A stretch of 64,000 nucleotides of DNA from Marinisporobacter sp. (GTDB taxonomy: Bacteria > Bacillota > Clostridia > Peptostreptococcales > Thermotaleaceae). Position numbers and translations under genes: made by a program. How positions within the stretch are numbered: the first letter of the stretch is position 1; each line of letters opens with the position of its first letter. The stretch is taken from assembly GCA_025210395.1 (NCBI GenBank), contig JAOARV010000017.1:62001-126000 (forward strand), written 5' to 3'. The notes beneath the pieces are model-generated. The model saw nothing but the letters and a program-made list of their open reading frames with translations. It was not told where the DNA came from and did not search any database. This document shows, in pieces, positions 44,855-54,039 of the stretch.

Positions 44855-45667
44855 ATGAAGGTAGTAGCACTTGTTGGAAAAAGTGGTACAGGGAAAAGCT
44901 ATAGAGCTTTAAATCTTGCCCATGAAAAAGAAATTACATATATTATTGATGATGGACTTTTGATACAAGGAAATAAAATTATTGCAGGAAAATCTGCAAA
45001 AAGGCAGAAAACTTCTGTAGCTGCAGTAAAAACAGCTCTTTTTACTCATGAAGATCATAGAGAAGAAGTAAAGCTGGCTATTCAGGAGGAGAATCCTAGA
45101 GGAATATTGATTTTAGGGACTTCTAAAAAAATGGTAGATAAAATCGCAATGCATTTGGAAATTGATCCTATTAAGGAATATGTATATATTGAAGAAATTT
45201 CTTCAGCGGAAGAAAGAAAAATAGCAAAAAAGCAAAGGAATGAATATGGAAAACATGTCATTCCTGTTCCTACCTTCGCAATAAAAAAAGATTTTTCTGG
45301 ATATTTTATCGATCCATTAAAAATTCTAAGAAGAAAAAAAGATGATACTGTACAAATAGCTGAAAAATCTGTGGTGAGACCTACTTTTAGTTATATGGGG
45401 AAATACACAATTTCTGATAAAGTAATTAATGATTTGGTTAATTATTCAGCTCGCCAAATAGATGGGATTCATAAAGTTTCAAGAGTAGATATTCGTAATT
45501 ATTCAAATGGGATTAGTATTTATGTAGAAATTATAGCTATACATGGAAATGCTGTACATAAGCTATCGGAAAAAGTACAAGGAAAAATAATGAAAGAAGT
45601 AGAGGACATGACAGCCCTCAATATTTTAGCAGTAAATATATTTGTAAAAAAAATCATTGTTATTTAA
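44855..45667 (+). CDS. P-loop ATPase fused to an Asp23/Gls24 (DUF322) domain
   Basis: A 270-aa protein. The N-terminus carries a P-loop, VALVGKSGTGKSYRALNLA (Walker A near residue 8). The C-terminal 100 residues (from about 175, YMGKYTISDKVINDLVNYSA) are an Asp23/Gls24-type domain, otherwise found in alkaline-shock and envelope-stress proteins. Start ATG 44855 is seven bases after aaaggag; an ATG at 44849 lies too close. The upstream Fur box suggests metal-dependent control. The job of this fusion is unknown. Confidence 0.8.
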   Translation: MKVVALVGKSGTGKSYRALNLAHEKEITYIIDDGLLIQGNKIIAGKSAKRQKTSVAAVKTALFTHEDHREEVKLAIQEENPRGILILGTSKKMVDKIAMHLEIDPIKEYVYIEEISSAEERKIAKKQRNEYGKHVIPVPTFAIKKDFSGYFIDPLKILRRKKDDTVQIAEKSVVRPTFSYMGKYTISDKVINDLVNYSARQIDGIHKVSRVDIRNYSNGISIYVEIIAIHGNAVHKLSEKVQGKIMKEVEDMTALNILAVNIFVKKIIVI

Positions 45668-45700
45668 GTAAATGGATTGTGTGAATATAAGGAAATTACT

Positions 45701-45731
45701 AAAAAAGAATCGCTTTGCGATTCTTTTTTTG
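45701..45731 (+). terminator. Terminator after the P-loop/Asp23 gene
   Basis: AAAAAAGAATCGC-ttt-GCGATTCTTTTTTT. Confidence 0.92.
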
Positions 45732-45833
45732 AGGACAATATTATTACATATGTTAAAGGAATATTACATTTTAAAGACAATTAGGATAATTCACCAAAAG
45801 ATATATTAAAATAGATATGAGGAGGTATGTATT

Positions 45834-47579
45834 ATGAAAAACAAATATCATTATATTCTTTTGATGACTCTTATACTTTTAATAAGTGGAATATATACAA
45901 TTACTTATGCAGAAAGTGTAGAGGGGTATTTTCCACCCCAGCCAAAGGATACTACGGTTCTTGTATCAAAACCTAGTATAAGTATGCAATTAGTTTTAAA
46001 TAACAATGAGGTAAAAGAAATAGATATGAAATTAAATGGAAACCCTGTTTCTGCTAAATATGATGAAAAACAGCAGATTGTTTTTTATGAACCTGAAAAA
46101 CCTCTTAAATCAGGTCAATATAAAGTAGATTTGAATATAAATTTAGGGGAAGAAAAATTTATAAAGGAAACCTGGAAGTTTAATATTGGAGAAAATGCAG
46201 TAGAGCAGCTACCAAATCCTTCAGAAGAGCAGAAGAAAGTATTAAATTATTCTAATCGATATAGAAGACTTCTAGGAATTTCTGAATTTAAAATGAATGA
46301 TTCTTTAAATGCAGCAGCAATGGCTCATTCTAATTATATGGCAGTCAATAAGAAGTTTACTCATGATGAATTTGCAAATGATAAGGGATTTACAGGAATT
46401 CAGTCTTATAATCGAGCAAGTGTTTTTGGATATACAGGAAGCTCTGTTGCTGAAAATATAAGCTCAGGGTCAAAAGATTATAAAGATGCAATAGACCAGT
46501 TAGTAGATGCACCTTATCACAGACTCGCTTGGATGAATCCATATCTTTTAGATTTAGGATATGGCGTGAAAGATAAATATTATACCTTTGATTTTGGTGG
46601 GAAAGCAATTTTAGAAGATCAGATGATTGTATATCCTATGGAAAATCAAACATATGTTTCTATTTCTTGGGATGGAAATGAAATTCCTAATCCCCTTAGA
46701 TTTTATAATCAAACAGGAGCAGTAGGATATCCTATATCTTTATCTTACTTTAGTAAAAAAAATATTGAAAAATTAACGATAGAAAAAGTAACATTAAAAA
46801 ATAGCAAGGGGAGTATAGTAAATAGTTATATTAATACGCCACAAAAGGATGACAAACTTTATGATAGTATATTTATTATTCCTTCAAAACCCCTAGAAAA
46901 AGGCGAAAAGTATACGGTCTATGTGAAGGGAAAAGTAACTTTCAAGGATAAAAAAGCAAGAAACATTAGTAAAACATGGAGCTTTACTACAATAAAAGAA
47001 GAAGAGAATAAGAATGAATGGATGAAAAAATATATCTATACAGATGTAAGTGGTCATTGGGCGCAAGATTATATATTAGATTTGAGTGAAAAAGGGATTT
47101 TATCAGCTAAAGAGAATAACCTTTATCAACCAGAAGATAAGATTACTAGAGCAGAGTTTACAGAATTTGTTGTAAATGCATTAGGGATCAATCCAAAAGC
47201 CCATGAAGGAATTTTTAAAGATGTAAAAAAGGATACAAATAAGGCAGTATATATAGAAGCTGCATATAGAGCTGGAATTATAAAAGGCATGGGGAATGGA
47301 AATTTTGACCCAGACCGTAGGATTAAAAGAGAAGAGATTGCAGTTATTGTTATGAAGGCTTATGAAAAAAAAGGAAGTAACAAAAAAATCAATCAATCAC
47401 TGGCATTGACTTTTGCAGATAAGGAGGATATAAGCTCTTGGGCGTTAAAGGATGTGAAGCGAGCTTATGAAATTGGAATTATAAAAGGACGAGATACAGG
47501 TAAATTTGCACCAAAGGACTTTGCAACTAGAGCGGAAGGTGCAGTATTAGTTAAGAAATTATTAGAAAAAATTCAATAA
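45834..47579 (+). CDS. Secreted CAP-domain protein with three SLH repeats
   Basis: A 581-aa surface protein. A signal peptide (residues 1-26, hydrophobic YILLMTLILLISGIYTITYA) is followed by a region with an Ig-like fold (30-120) and a CAP/SCP-like domain near 130-260 (NYSNRYRRLLGISEFKMN, AAMAHSNYMA). Three S-layer homology domains at about 400-581 (e.g. YTDVSGHWAQDYI, FADKEDISSWALKDV) anchor it to secondary cell wall polymer. Start ATG 45834 follows tgaggaggtatgtatt. The enzymatic or binding role of the CAP domain is unknown. Confidence 0.9.
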   Translation: MKNKYHYILLMTLILLISGIYTITYAESVEGYFPPQPKDTTVLVSKPSISMQLVLNNNEVKEIDMKLNGNPVSAKYDEKQQIVFYEPEKPLKSGQYKVDLNINLGEEKFIKETWKFNIGENAVEQLPNPSEEQKKVLNYSNRYRRLLGISEFKMNDSLNAAAMAHSNYMAVNKKFTHDEFANDKGFTGIQSYNRASVFGYTGSSVAENISSGSKDYKDAIDQLVDAPYHRLAWMNPYLLDLGYGVKDKYYTFDFGGKAILEDQMIVYPMENQTYVSISWDGNEIPNPLRFYNQTGAVGYPISLSYFSKKNIEKLTIEKVTLKNSKGSIVNSYINTPQKDDKLYDSIFIIPSKPLEKGEKYTVYVKGKVTFKDKKARNISKTWSFTTIKEEENKNEWMKKYIYTDVSGHWAQDYILDLSEKGILSAKENNLYQPEDKITRAEFTEFVVNALGINPKAHEGIFKDVKKDTNKAVYIEAAYRAGIIKGMGNGNFDPDRRIKREEIAVIVMKAYEKKGSNKKINQSLALTFADKEDISSWALKDVKRAYEIGIIKGRDTGKFAPKDFATRAEGAVLVKKLLEKIQ

Positions 47580-47593
47580 AGTTTTAATCCATT

Positions 47594-47632
47594 AAAAAAG
47601 TAGCCCTTTTCTAAAGGAAGGGCTACTTTTTT
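47594..47632. terminator. Bidirectional terminator between CAP-SLH gene and cobT
   Basis: AAAAAAGTAGCCCTT/AAGGGCTACTTTTTT, long stem with T-runs on both strands. Confidence 0.92.
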
Positions 47633-47636
47633 AGCT

Positions 47637-48662
47637 TTAGCGTTTACCCATTTCTTTTACCATAAAGGTTGAAGCTTCAATGAAATTAAAGGCAAGAGCT
47701 GCTCCAGTACCTTCGCCTAGTCTTAAGCCCATATCAAACATAGGTTGAAGACCAAGAAGCTCCATAGCTATCATGCCTCCTCTTTCAGCAGTATGATGAG
47801 AGGCAATGAGAAAATTTTTTACCTTTGGTTCAATGGCTATAGCAATGAGGGCAGCGGCAGTAGAAATAAAACCATCAACAACTACAGGAATCCTTTTAGC
47901 AGCAGCCCCTAACATAGTTCCTGCCATTCCACCTATTTCAAAGCCTCCTACCTTAGATAAGATATCAATACCATCTTTAGGATTTGGCTGATTTATTTCA
48001 ATGGCTCTTTTTATAATAGCTGCTTTATGCTTTAATTTTTCTGTAGGAAGTCCTGCTCCTACACCTACAATTTCTTCAGGATCAATATTACCGATTACTG
48101 AAAAGATTGCAGTACTAGGAGTGGTATTTCCAATGCCCATTTCACCTGTTCCGATTAAATTTTTCCCATTTTCGATTTGATTGTTAACTATTTCGATACC
48201 GATTTCTAAGCTCTTTATAGCTTCTTCTCTTGTCATAGCAGGACCCTTTGCCATATTGCTTGTACCATATCGAATTTTTTTATGGATCACTTTAGGTTCT
48301 TCGATATCTGTTGCTATACCTATATCTACAATAACTACATCGGCGTGAGCTTGTTTAGCTAAGGCACATACACCTGTTAAACCCTTTGCAAAATTAGGTG
48401 TTTGAAGAGCTGTAATAATCTGAGGGTCAGGAGCTACCCCTTCTTCGTAAACACCGTGATCTGCTGACATAACAATAATTGCTTTATTATGAACCGATGG
48501 AAAAGGATTTTTTGTAATACCAGCTAATTGAACGGCTAATTCTTCTAATCTTCCTAAACTGCCTAATGGTTTAAATAAATGATCTATATGCAGTTTTGCT
48601 TGATCCATAGAAGTCTTATCAAGAGTAGTTATGTTTTTGAGGGTTTCATTGAGTAATTGCAT
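47637..48662 (-). CDS. cobT: Nicotinate-nucleotide:dimethylbenzimidazole phosphoribosyltransferase CobT
   Basis: Makes alpha-ribazole phosphate for the lower ligand of cobalamin. Typical motifs are LGSLGRLEELAVQLAG near the start, MSADHGVYEEGV, GTGEMGIGNTTPSTA, and the C-terminal GMRLGEGTGAALAF-like segment (GLRLGEGTGAALAFNFIE). Start chosen is ATG 48662 behind aggagagaaaaaat; upstream in-frame codons belong to the leader and terminator hairpin. Length is 341 aa. No other cob genes are near. It is controlled by the cobalamin riboswitch upstream. Confidence 0.95.
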   Translation of the reverse strand: MQLLNETLKNITTLDKTSMDQAKLHIDHLFKPLGSLGRLEELAVQLAGITKNPFPSVHNKAIIVMSADHGVYEEGVAPDPQIITALQTPNFAKGLTGVCALAKQAHADVVIVDIGIATDIEEPKVIHKKIRYGTSNMAKGPAMTREEAIKSLEIGIEIVNNQIENGKNLIGTGEMGIGNTTPSTAIFSVIGNIDPEEIVGVGAGLPTEKLKHKAAIIKRAIEINQPNPKDGIDILSKVGGFEIGGMAGTMLGAAAKRIPVVVDGFISTAAALIAIAIEPKVKNFLIASHHTAERGGMIAMELLGLQPMFDMGLRLGEGTGAALAFNFIEASTFMVKEMGKR

Positions 48663-48710
48663 ATTTTTTCTCTCCTTCATGGTTGATTTCGTTTTTTTAC
48701 TAATAAAATA

Positions 48711-48750
48711 AAAAAAGTCCATGATTTGTTTGCATAACAAACAAATCATG
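48711..48750 (-). terminator. Riboswitch-controlled terminator in the cobT leader
   Basis: Perfect 13-bp stem CATGATTTGTTTG/CAAACAAATCATG followed on the minus strand by GACTTTTTTTATTT, between the cobalamin aptamer and cobT. Confidence 0.92.
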
Positions 48751-48782
48751 AACTTTGCCATCATTCATGTAATAAAACGCAC

Positions 48783-48925
48783 TAGGCAGGTCTTCTGGCT
48801 CAGATTCAATACTTAACACGCCTTCCCGAAAATTCAGTGACATTTTGTGATAAGCTCCTCTTTACAGTGGCGGGACCGCTGAAGAATTACACTTCATTCC
48901 CTATTCTCCCCAAGGGGGCACCTAC
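48783..48925 (-). promoter_or_regulatory. Cobalamin riboswitch
   Basis: Read on the minus strand, the blocks run gtaggtgccccctt, agggaatgaagtg, the B12-box cluster cagcggtcccgccactgt, gagc, gtcactg, cgggaaggcg, and gagccagaagacctgcc. The order and spacing are those of the cobalamin element. Adenosyl- or another cobalamin should switch off cobT through the downstream terminator. Confidence 0.97.
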
Positions 48926-48946
48926 TACGAAATTCAATTTGATTTC

Positions 48947-48975
48947 ATTATAGAACAATATTTACTTTTTTTCAA
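48947..48975 (-). promoter_or_regulatory. Sigma-A promoter of the cobalamin riboswitch-cobT unit
   Basis: On the minus strand TTGAAA (48975-48970), 17-base spacer, TATAAT (48952-48947), just before the aptamer. Confidence 0.8.
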
Positions 48976-49086
48976 TAAGGAACATTAAAAATAAATCATT
49001 AGATATTTTTATGAATGAAAAAGTGAAGACGAAAAATTTGGGTAAAATAGAGAATAGAAAGAGCAAAAAGTTTAGGAGGGGAAATC

Positions 49087-49968
49087 TTGATATATGAGAT
49101 TATTGAAGAAGATGGAAAAGTTAGGGTAGAAGGAATAAAGGATTTTGAGCCTGCGCATATTTTTGAATGCGGACAATGTTTTCGCTGGAACAAAGAAGAG
49201 GATGGGAGCTTCACAGGGGTAGCCAAAGGAAGAGTCATCAATGTTTCTAAAGAAGAAAATAGCATCATTTTTCATAATACCAACAAAGAAGAGTTTTTGA
49301 ATATATGGGTAGATTATTTTGATTTAAATAGAGATTATGGAACTGTAAAAGAAAATTTAGAAAAGATGGATGCAGTGATGGAAAAAGCTATTCATTATGG
49401 AACAGGAATAAGGATTCTTAATCAAGATGAATGGGAAATATTACTTTCTTTTATTATTTCATCAAATAGAAGTATTCCATTGATTAAAAAATCTATTGAA
49501 AGCTTATGTGAAAGATATGGAGAGTTTTTAGGGGAATATAGGGGGAAAAAATATTATGATTTTCCTCAAGTAGAAGCTTTACAGGATCAATCTGTTGAGA
49601 AAATAAAAGAAAGCTATACAGGTTATCGAGCAAAGTATATAGTAGAGACCGTGAGGATGATAGAAGAAAAAGAGGTTGAACTATATGATTTGAAAAATTT
49701 ATCAACGGCAGATGCAAAAAAAGAATTATTAAAATGTAGTGGGGTAGGACCTAAAGTTGCAGATTGTATAGTACTTTTTTCTATGGGAAAATTTGACGCT
49801 TTCCCAGTAGATGTATGGGTCAGAAGAATTATGGAGTATTTTTATTTTCCAGAAGGAACTACACTAAAGAAAATAGAAAGCTTTGCAAAAGATTATTTTA
49901 AAGAATTAGCAGGTTTTGCTCAGCAGTATCTTTTCTATTATGCAAGGGAAGTAGGAATTGGAAAATAA
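49087..49968 (+). CDS. ogg: 8-oxoguanine DNA glycosylase/AP lyase (OGG1 type)
   Basis: Removes 8-oxoguanine from DNA. The N-terminal OGG_N domain (about 1-120, with the FECGQCFRWNKEEDGSF motif) is followed by the HhH-GPD domain: helix-hairpin-helix LLKCSGVGPKVADCIVLF, where the lysine is the catalytic nucleophile, and the Asp in FPVDVWVRRIM. Length is 293 aa. The start is TTG 49087 directly behind taggaggggaaatc. Monocistronic. Confidence 0.93.
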   Translation: MIYEIIEEDGKVRVEGIKDFEPAHIFECGQCFRWNKEEDGSFTGVAKGRVINVSKEENSIIFHNTNKEEFLNIWVDYFDLNRDYGTVKENLEKMDAVMEKAIHYGTGIRILNQDEWEILLSFIISSNRSIPLIKKSIESLCERYGEFLGEYRGKKYYDFPQVEALQDQSVEKIKESYTGYRAKYIVETVRMIEEKEVELYDLKNLSTADAKKELLKCSGVGPKVADCIVLFSMGKFDAFPVDVWVRRIMEYFYFPEGTTLKKIESFAKDYFKELAGFAQQYLFYYAREVGIGK

Positions 49969-50040
49969 TTTATATGAAGGAATTTTGTCCCTAGTAAAGA
50001 ATATTACCTAATTAGACAAAAATTTTGAGGAGGTATAAAA

Positions 50041-50739
50041 ATGCTAGGGACTATCGTCAATGCATTAGCAATTATTGGGGGAAGTTTGATCGGTTTATTA
50101 TTTAGAGGAGGGATACCCGAAAAATATAATGAAACCATTCTAAAAGCCAACGGATTAAGTGTTCTTTTAATAGGGGTTATAGGGGCTATAAAGACTCAAA
50201 ATGTGCTTCTTGTGATCTTTAGTATGGTTATCGGAAGTATTCTAGGAGAATTTCTAAGAATAGAGGATAATTTAGACCGATTAGGAGGATATATAGGGAA
50301 TAAGATGGGAGATCAGGAAGGGGGTATTGCAAAGGGCTTTGTTACAGCTAGTCTTTTATTTTGTGTAGGCTCTATGGCTATTGTAGGTTCTCTTCAAAGT
50401 GGACTATCAGGCGATCATCAAACTCTTTTTGCAAAATCTGTTCTTGATGGGATTACTTCTGTTGTATTTGCCTCTACATTAGGAATGGGTGTTATTTTTT
50501 CCTCTATAGCAGTTTTTATCTATCAAGGAATTATTACTTTAGCAGCATCTTCTATGAAGGTTTTTCTTACAGAAGCAGTTATTGGAGAAATGTCAGCAGT
50601 AGGAGGGCTTTTAATTATGGCATTAGGCTTTAATATGTTAGCGTTTAAAAGAATAAAAGTAGGGAATATGCTACCAGCCATGTTCATACCACTCATCTAC
50701 TACATAGGAAAAATGATATATTTTAAACTTGTTCATTAA
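50041..50739 (+). CDS. DUF554 family membrane protein
   Basis: A 232-aa membrane protein with six or seven hydrophobic segments, glycine-rich helices and the family start GTIVNALAIIGGSLIGLL. VGSMAIVGSLQSGLSGD near residue 110 is also typical of DUF554 (YdfK/YqgA). The function is unknown; a transporter is possible. Start ATG 50041 follows ttgaggaggtataaaa. A terminator follows the stop codon. Confidence 0.85.
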   Translation: MLGTIVNALAIIGGSLIGLLFRGGIPEKYNETILKANGLSVLLIGVIGAIKTQNVLLVIFSMVIGSILGEFLRIEDNLDRLGGYIGNKMGDQEGGIAKGFVTASLLFCVGSMAIVGSLQSGLSGDHQTLFAKSVLDGITSVVFASTLGMGVIFSSIAVFIYQGIITLAASSMKVFLTEAVIGEMSAVGGLLIMALGFNMLAFKRIKVGNMLPAMFIPLIYYIGKMIYFKLVH

Positions 50740-50763
50740 GAGACGTTGATCCGTCTCTTTTTC
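50739..50763 (+). terminator. Terminator after the DUF554 gene
   Basis: AGAGACG-ttgatc-CGTCTCT stem followed by TTTT; overlaps the stop codon. Confidence 0.88.
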
Positions 50764-50881
50764 CAATTTTATCCCTCTTTCTTATAGAATAGTTTTTCAT
50801 ATATACTTAAAGAAATAATGTTTTTGGGGACTTAAATTTTTATGAATTTACGTATGCCTATAAAGACGGAGGTGAATAATT

Positions 50882-51616
50882 TTGGCGCGCCTATTGGATT
50901 TTTTTAAAAGAGACTCCTTAACGAAAAGACTTGAGAAAGTTAAAAAAGGAGATACAGAAGAAAGAGAAAAAATGATTGAAGAATACATACCATTTATCAT
51001 AAAAACTGTATCCGATCAATTAAATAGATATATTGAAGCAGAAAATAGTGAGGAATTAAGTATAGCAATAGAAGCTTTTAATGAAGCGATTGACAAATAT
51101 GAAAAAGATAGGGGAAATTTCATAAGTTTTGCACAGCTTGTCATAAAAAATAGAATAATAGATGATCTTAGAAAGAAAAATAAACATAAAAAAGCTATTC
51201 CTATTAGCCAATTTGAAGAAGAGGATAAGGATCAATTACAAAAATATTTTTCTATAGAGGATTTCACAAAAAATTTCACATTAAGAGCAGAAATAAAAGA
51301 ATTTGAAAAAAAGTTAAACAATTTTCAGATTGGATTTTCTGATTTGGTGGAGGAAGCTCCGAAACATATAGATACGAGAGCCAATGCTATACGGGTTGCA
51401 AAATATATTGCGGATGATGAAGGACTAAAAGAAGAGCTATTTCGAAAAAAAAGATTACCTAGTAAAAAGCTTATCGATGGGTTAGGAACTAGTCTGAAAA
51501 TTTTAAAAAGAAGTAGAAAATTTATCATTGCTACAGTGATTATACTAGAGGGAGATTTTGAAAAGCTAAAAAGCTATATAGGAAGCTCTCAAGGAGGTGT
51601 TAAGGGTGGTTTATAG
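50882..51616 (+). CDS. sigI: RNA polymerase sigma factor SigI
   Basis: A 244-aa sigma-I family factor. Region 2 lies at about residues 25-105 (EEYIPFIIKTVSDQLNRYIE, RGNFISFAQLVIKNRIIDDL), and the C-terminal SigI-C helix-turn-helix spans about 130-235 (LKILKRSRKFIIATVIILEG). In Bacillus SigI responds to heat; in cellulolytic clostridia SigI paralogues control extracellular polysaccharide enzymes. The start is TTG 50882 after acggaggtgaataatt. rsgI overlaps its end by 11 bp. Confidence 0.94.
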   Translation: MARLLDFFKRDSLTKRLEKVKKGDTEEREKMIEEYIPFIIKTVSDQLNRYIEAENSEELSIAIEAFNEAIDKYEKDRGNFISFAQLVIKNRIIDDLRKKNKHKKAIPISQFEEEDKDQLQKYFSIEDFTKNFTLRAEIKEFEKKLNNFQIGFSDLVEEAPKHIDTRANAIRVAKYIADDEGLKEELFRKKRLPSKKLIDGLGTSLKILKRSRKFIIATVIILEGDFEKLKSYIGSSQGGVKGGL

Positions 51617-52712
51617 GGGTTGTATCTTAAAAATAGAAGAAAGTTTTGCAATCGTTTTAACAGATGATACAAAGTATATGAAGATTATAAGAAAAGATGG
51701 GCTAGCTGTTGGAAAAGAGATTATTTTTGTGAAGGAAGATATTTATAAGGAGAGAAAAGCCAATATTAAAAATATAAGTTTAATTGCAGCTGTTTTCATA
51801 ATTATGGTTTTATCTACCATAAATATTGATCCATTGAATACATTAGAAACTATGAATTATGCTGCAATAGTGAGTATAGACATTAATCCTAGCATTGAAT
51901 TCAAGATAGATAAAGAAGAGAAGATCCTACAGGTAGAAGCCCTTAATACAGAAGGTAAAGAATTAATAGATAGAGAATTCAGAGATATGTTTATTGAAGA
52001 AGCTGTACTCATTGTCATTGATAATGCAAAGAAAAAAAAATATATTACAAAAGAAAAAAACAAAGTTTTAATAGCCACAACAGCTGTAGAAGAGGATTTT
52101 AAAGAAAAAACCATAGATATGAACAAGATTGAAGAGAAGATTTTAGGAAATGAAAGCTTAGAGGATATAGATCTTTTTTATATCAAAGGAAATGAAAAAG
52201 ATCTAAAAGAAGCAAAAGAAAAGAATATTTCTATAGGAAAATATGAAGTTTACAAGCAATCAAAGGAAAAAGGACAAAATATTACATTGGATCAGATAAA
52301 AAATATGAAGGTACAAGAAATAGTAGATAAAGAAATTGGAAGAGTGAAAGAAAAAAAGATAAAAAATAAAGTAGAAGAAAAGAAAAAAGATATACAGCAA
52401 AATAGAGAAAGTAAGAATGAAAATAGTAAGGAGCATAAGGAAATAAAGAAAGAAGATCACATAAAATATATAGAAAATAAGAAGGATGAGAAGAAGCCGA
52501 AAATAGAACTGAATCAGCAAAATAAAAGAGAAATAGAAGCGAAGAAAAAAGAAATCAAAAAAGAGAAAGTAGAAACAAAGAAAGAAATCAAGAGTACAAA
52601 TAAAAAAGAGGCAATAGAAAAAAGAAAAAGAGAGAATGAAAAGAATAAAAAAGAAAAAATAGAAAAGTTCAAAGAAAACAATAGATTAGGGAAAAAGAAT
52701 AAGGATGATTAA
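51606..52712 (+). CDS. rsgI: Anti-sigma-I factor RsgI
   Basis: Membrane anti-sigma partner of SigI. The N-terminal RsgI_N domain (residues 1-55) binds the sigma factor; a membrane helix follows (SLIAAVFIIMVLSTI, near 55-73). Outside the membrane is the conserved autoproteolytic region, AAIVSIDINPSIEFKID at about 89-105. The final 150 residues are almost only lysine and glutamate-rich helix, with no carbohydrate-binding or enzyme domain. Start is GTG 51606, eight bases after aaggagg and inside sigI. Length is 368 aa. Confidence 0.92.
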   Translation: MVYRGCILKIEESFAIVLTDDTKYMKIIRKDGLAVGKEIIFVKEDIYKERKANIKNISLIAAVFIIMVLSTINIDPLNTLETMNYAAIVSIDINPSIEFKIDKEEKILQVEALNTEGKELIDREFRDMFIEEAVLIVIDNAKKKKYITKEKNKVLIATTAVEEDFKEKTIDMNKIEEKILGNESLEDIDLFYIKGNEKDLKEAKEKNISIGKYEVYKQSKEKGQNITLDQIKNMKVQEIVDKEIGRVKEKKIKNKVEEKKKDIQQNRESKNENSKEHKEIKKEDHIKYIENKKDEKKPKIELNQQNKREIEAKKKEIKKEKVETKKEIKSTNKKEAIEKRKRENEKNKKEKIEKFKENNRLGKKNKDD

Positions 52713-52718
52713 AAATAG

Positions 52719-52747
52719 AGAGCATTGTCTTTAAAGATAATGCTCTT
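52719..52747 (+). other. Hairpin after rsgI
   Basis: AGAGCATTgTCTTT/AAAGAtAATGCTCT stem with only a weak T-tail; may be a partial terminator between rsgI and the next gene. Confidence 0.5.
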
Positions 52748-52774
52748 AAAATTAAAAAAATTTTTATATAAGGT

Positions 52775-52800
52775 ACCCAAAAAAATAAATATAACCGTAT
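52775..52800 (+). promoter_or_regulatory. Possible sigma-I promoter
   Basis: ACCC at 52775 and CGTA at 52796, separated by an A-rich spacer, resemble the sigma-I pattern (CCC-rich -35, CGWA -10). It lies 45 bp before the secreted protein gene. Confidence 0.35.
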
Positions 52801-52844
52801 CCTATGATAGAAAAACAATTCATAAAAACAAAGGAGGAAATCAA

Positions 52845-53816
52845 ATGAAAAATCAATTAAGAAAAGTTATGGTATTGTCTATTATGTTTACACTTATTTT
52901 TACAAGTTCTATAGGAAGCATTGCAAGAGCAGAAAAACCCAATACAAAAAAAAGCAAGTTCCAAGTAGGAAAAGAGGACAGAAAAAATTATATTAAAGAA
53001 AAAATTCAAGCTAAGAGAGAAAGAGTAGAAGCGATGAAGGAAAGAATAGACGACAAAAAAGAAAGGGAAGAAGAGATCAAGGAAAGAATAGGAGATAAAA
53101 GGGAAAGAGAAGAAGAGATTAAGGAAAGGATAGGGGAGATAAAAAAGAAGGTTTCCAAAGAGGATATAGAAAAAAGATTAGAAGAAGTTAAAAAACAACC
53201 AAAGCTTGAAAGCTTCCAGAATTTATTAAAAGAACTTAAAAAATCTCGTAAGAATGCAAAAGAGATCAAGGCAGAAATGAAAAAAGTAAGAGTTGAAATG
53301 AAGAGACTGATCAAGAAAAGTTATTCAGAAGAAGAATTAAATAAACTAAGAGAGAGAGCAGAAGAAATTAAAAGTAAAAATCCTGATGTAAAGGTGATTC
53401 CAATAGAAAACATTTTAAAGAAGAAAGGTCATTTCAAATTTGATACGCCACCTGTTATCAAAGAAGGTAGAACATTAATCCCTGTAAGAGCCATCACAGA
53501 AGGATTAGGAGCAAATGTTGCATGGAATGGAGAGGAAAGAAAGGTAACTGTAAGCAAAGGGGATATAGAAATCGTATTCCAATTAGAAGATGGAAAAGCT
53601 TTTGTCAATGGAGAAGAAACAGCCATTGATGTACCTGCTCAAATTATGAATAATAGAACCATTGTACCTTTAAGATTTATTGCAGAACAATTGGGATTAA
53701 AGGTAGATTATGATCAGGATACGGAAACCATAGAAATAGAAGAAGAAATAGAGGAAGAATTAGTGAGTACAGAAGATGAAACAGTTGTTGAAAGTGTATA
53801 TGGATCGGAAGAATAG
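52845..53816 (+). CDS. Secreted K/E-repeat protein with copper amine oxidase N-terminal-like domain
   Basis: A 323-aa exported protein. Signal peptide: residues 1-28, hydrophobic core VMVLSIMFTLIFTSSIGSIA, likely cleaved after ARA. A highly charged helical region (30-185) includes three tandem 14-residue repeats built on EIKERIGDKREREE. The C-terminal domain (about 200-310) is the Cu-amine-oxidase-N1 fold, with paired motifs GRTLIPVRAITEGLGANVAW and NRTIVPLRFIAEQLGLKVDY, common in Firmicutes cell-surface proteins and not catalytic. Start ATG 52845 follows aaaggaggaaatcaa. It may be a SigI target. Confidence 0.85.
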   Translation: MKNQLRKVMVLSIMFTLIFTSSIGSIARAEKPNTKKSKFQVGKEDRKNYIKEKIQAKRERVEAMKERIDDKKEREEEIKERIGDKREREEEIKERIGEIKKKVSKEDIEKRLEEVKKQPKLESFQNLLKELKKSRKNAKEIKAEMKKVRVEMKRLIKKSYSEEELNKLRERAEEIKSKNPDVKVIPIENILKKKGHFKFDTPPVIKEGRTLIPVRAITEGLGANVAWNGEERKVTVSKGDIEIVFQLEDGKAFVNGEETAIDVPAQIMNNRTIVPLRFIAEQLGLKVDYDQDTETIEIEEEIEEELVSTEDETVVESVYGSEE

Positions 53817-53871
53817 TTGGAAAAACTAGTATCGTAGTAACATGGACAAATAATTATGCAAGTAGCAAATT

Positions 53872-53910
53872 AAAGCAGGTGGTTTATAAAAGCCATCTGC
53901 TTTAATTTTA
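53872..53910 (+). terminator. Terminator after the secreted K/E protein gene
   Basis: AAAGCAGGTGG/CCATCTGCTTT stem followed by aatttta. Confidence 0.8.
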
Positions 53911-54039
53911 TATAAGTTTTTTACTAGTACTTATTATATAGAGCTTGTAATTCATGGTATGAAATTGATAAAATAAAATAAATTAAAAAAATAAACACAT
54001 AGCAATACAAAAAGAGAAAAATATAAAGGCGGTTCATAC

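Noticed and set aside
53006-53314. Minus-strand frame rich in Leu/Ser repeats
   Set aside because: Reverse complement of the K/E repeats of the secreted protein; an artefact of codon composition.
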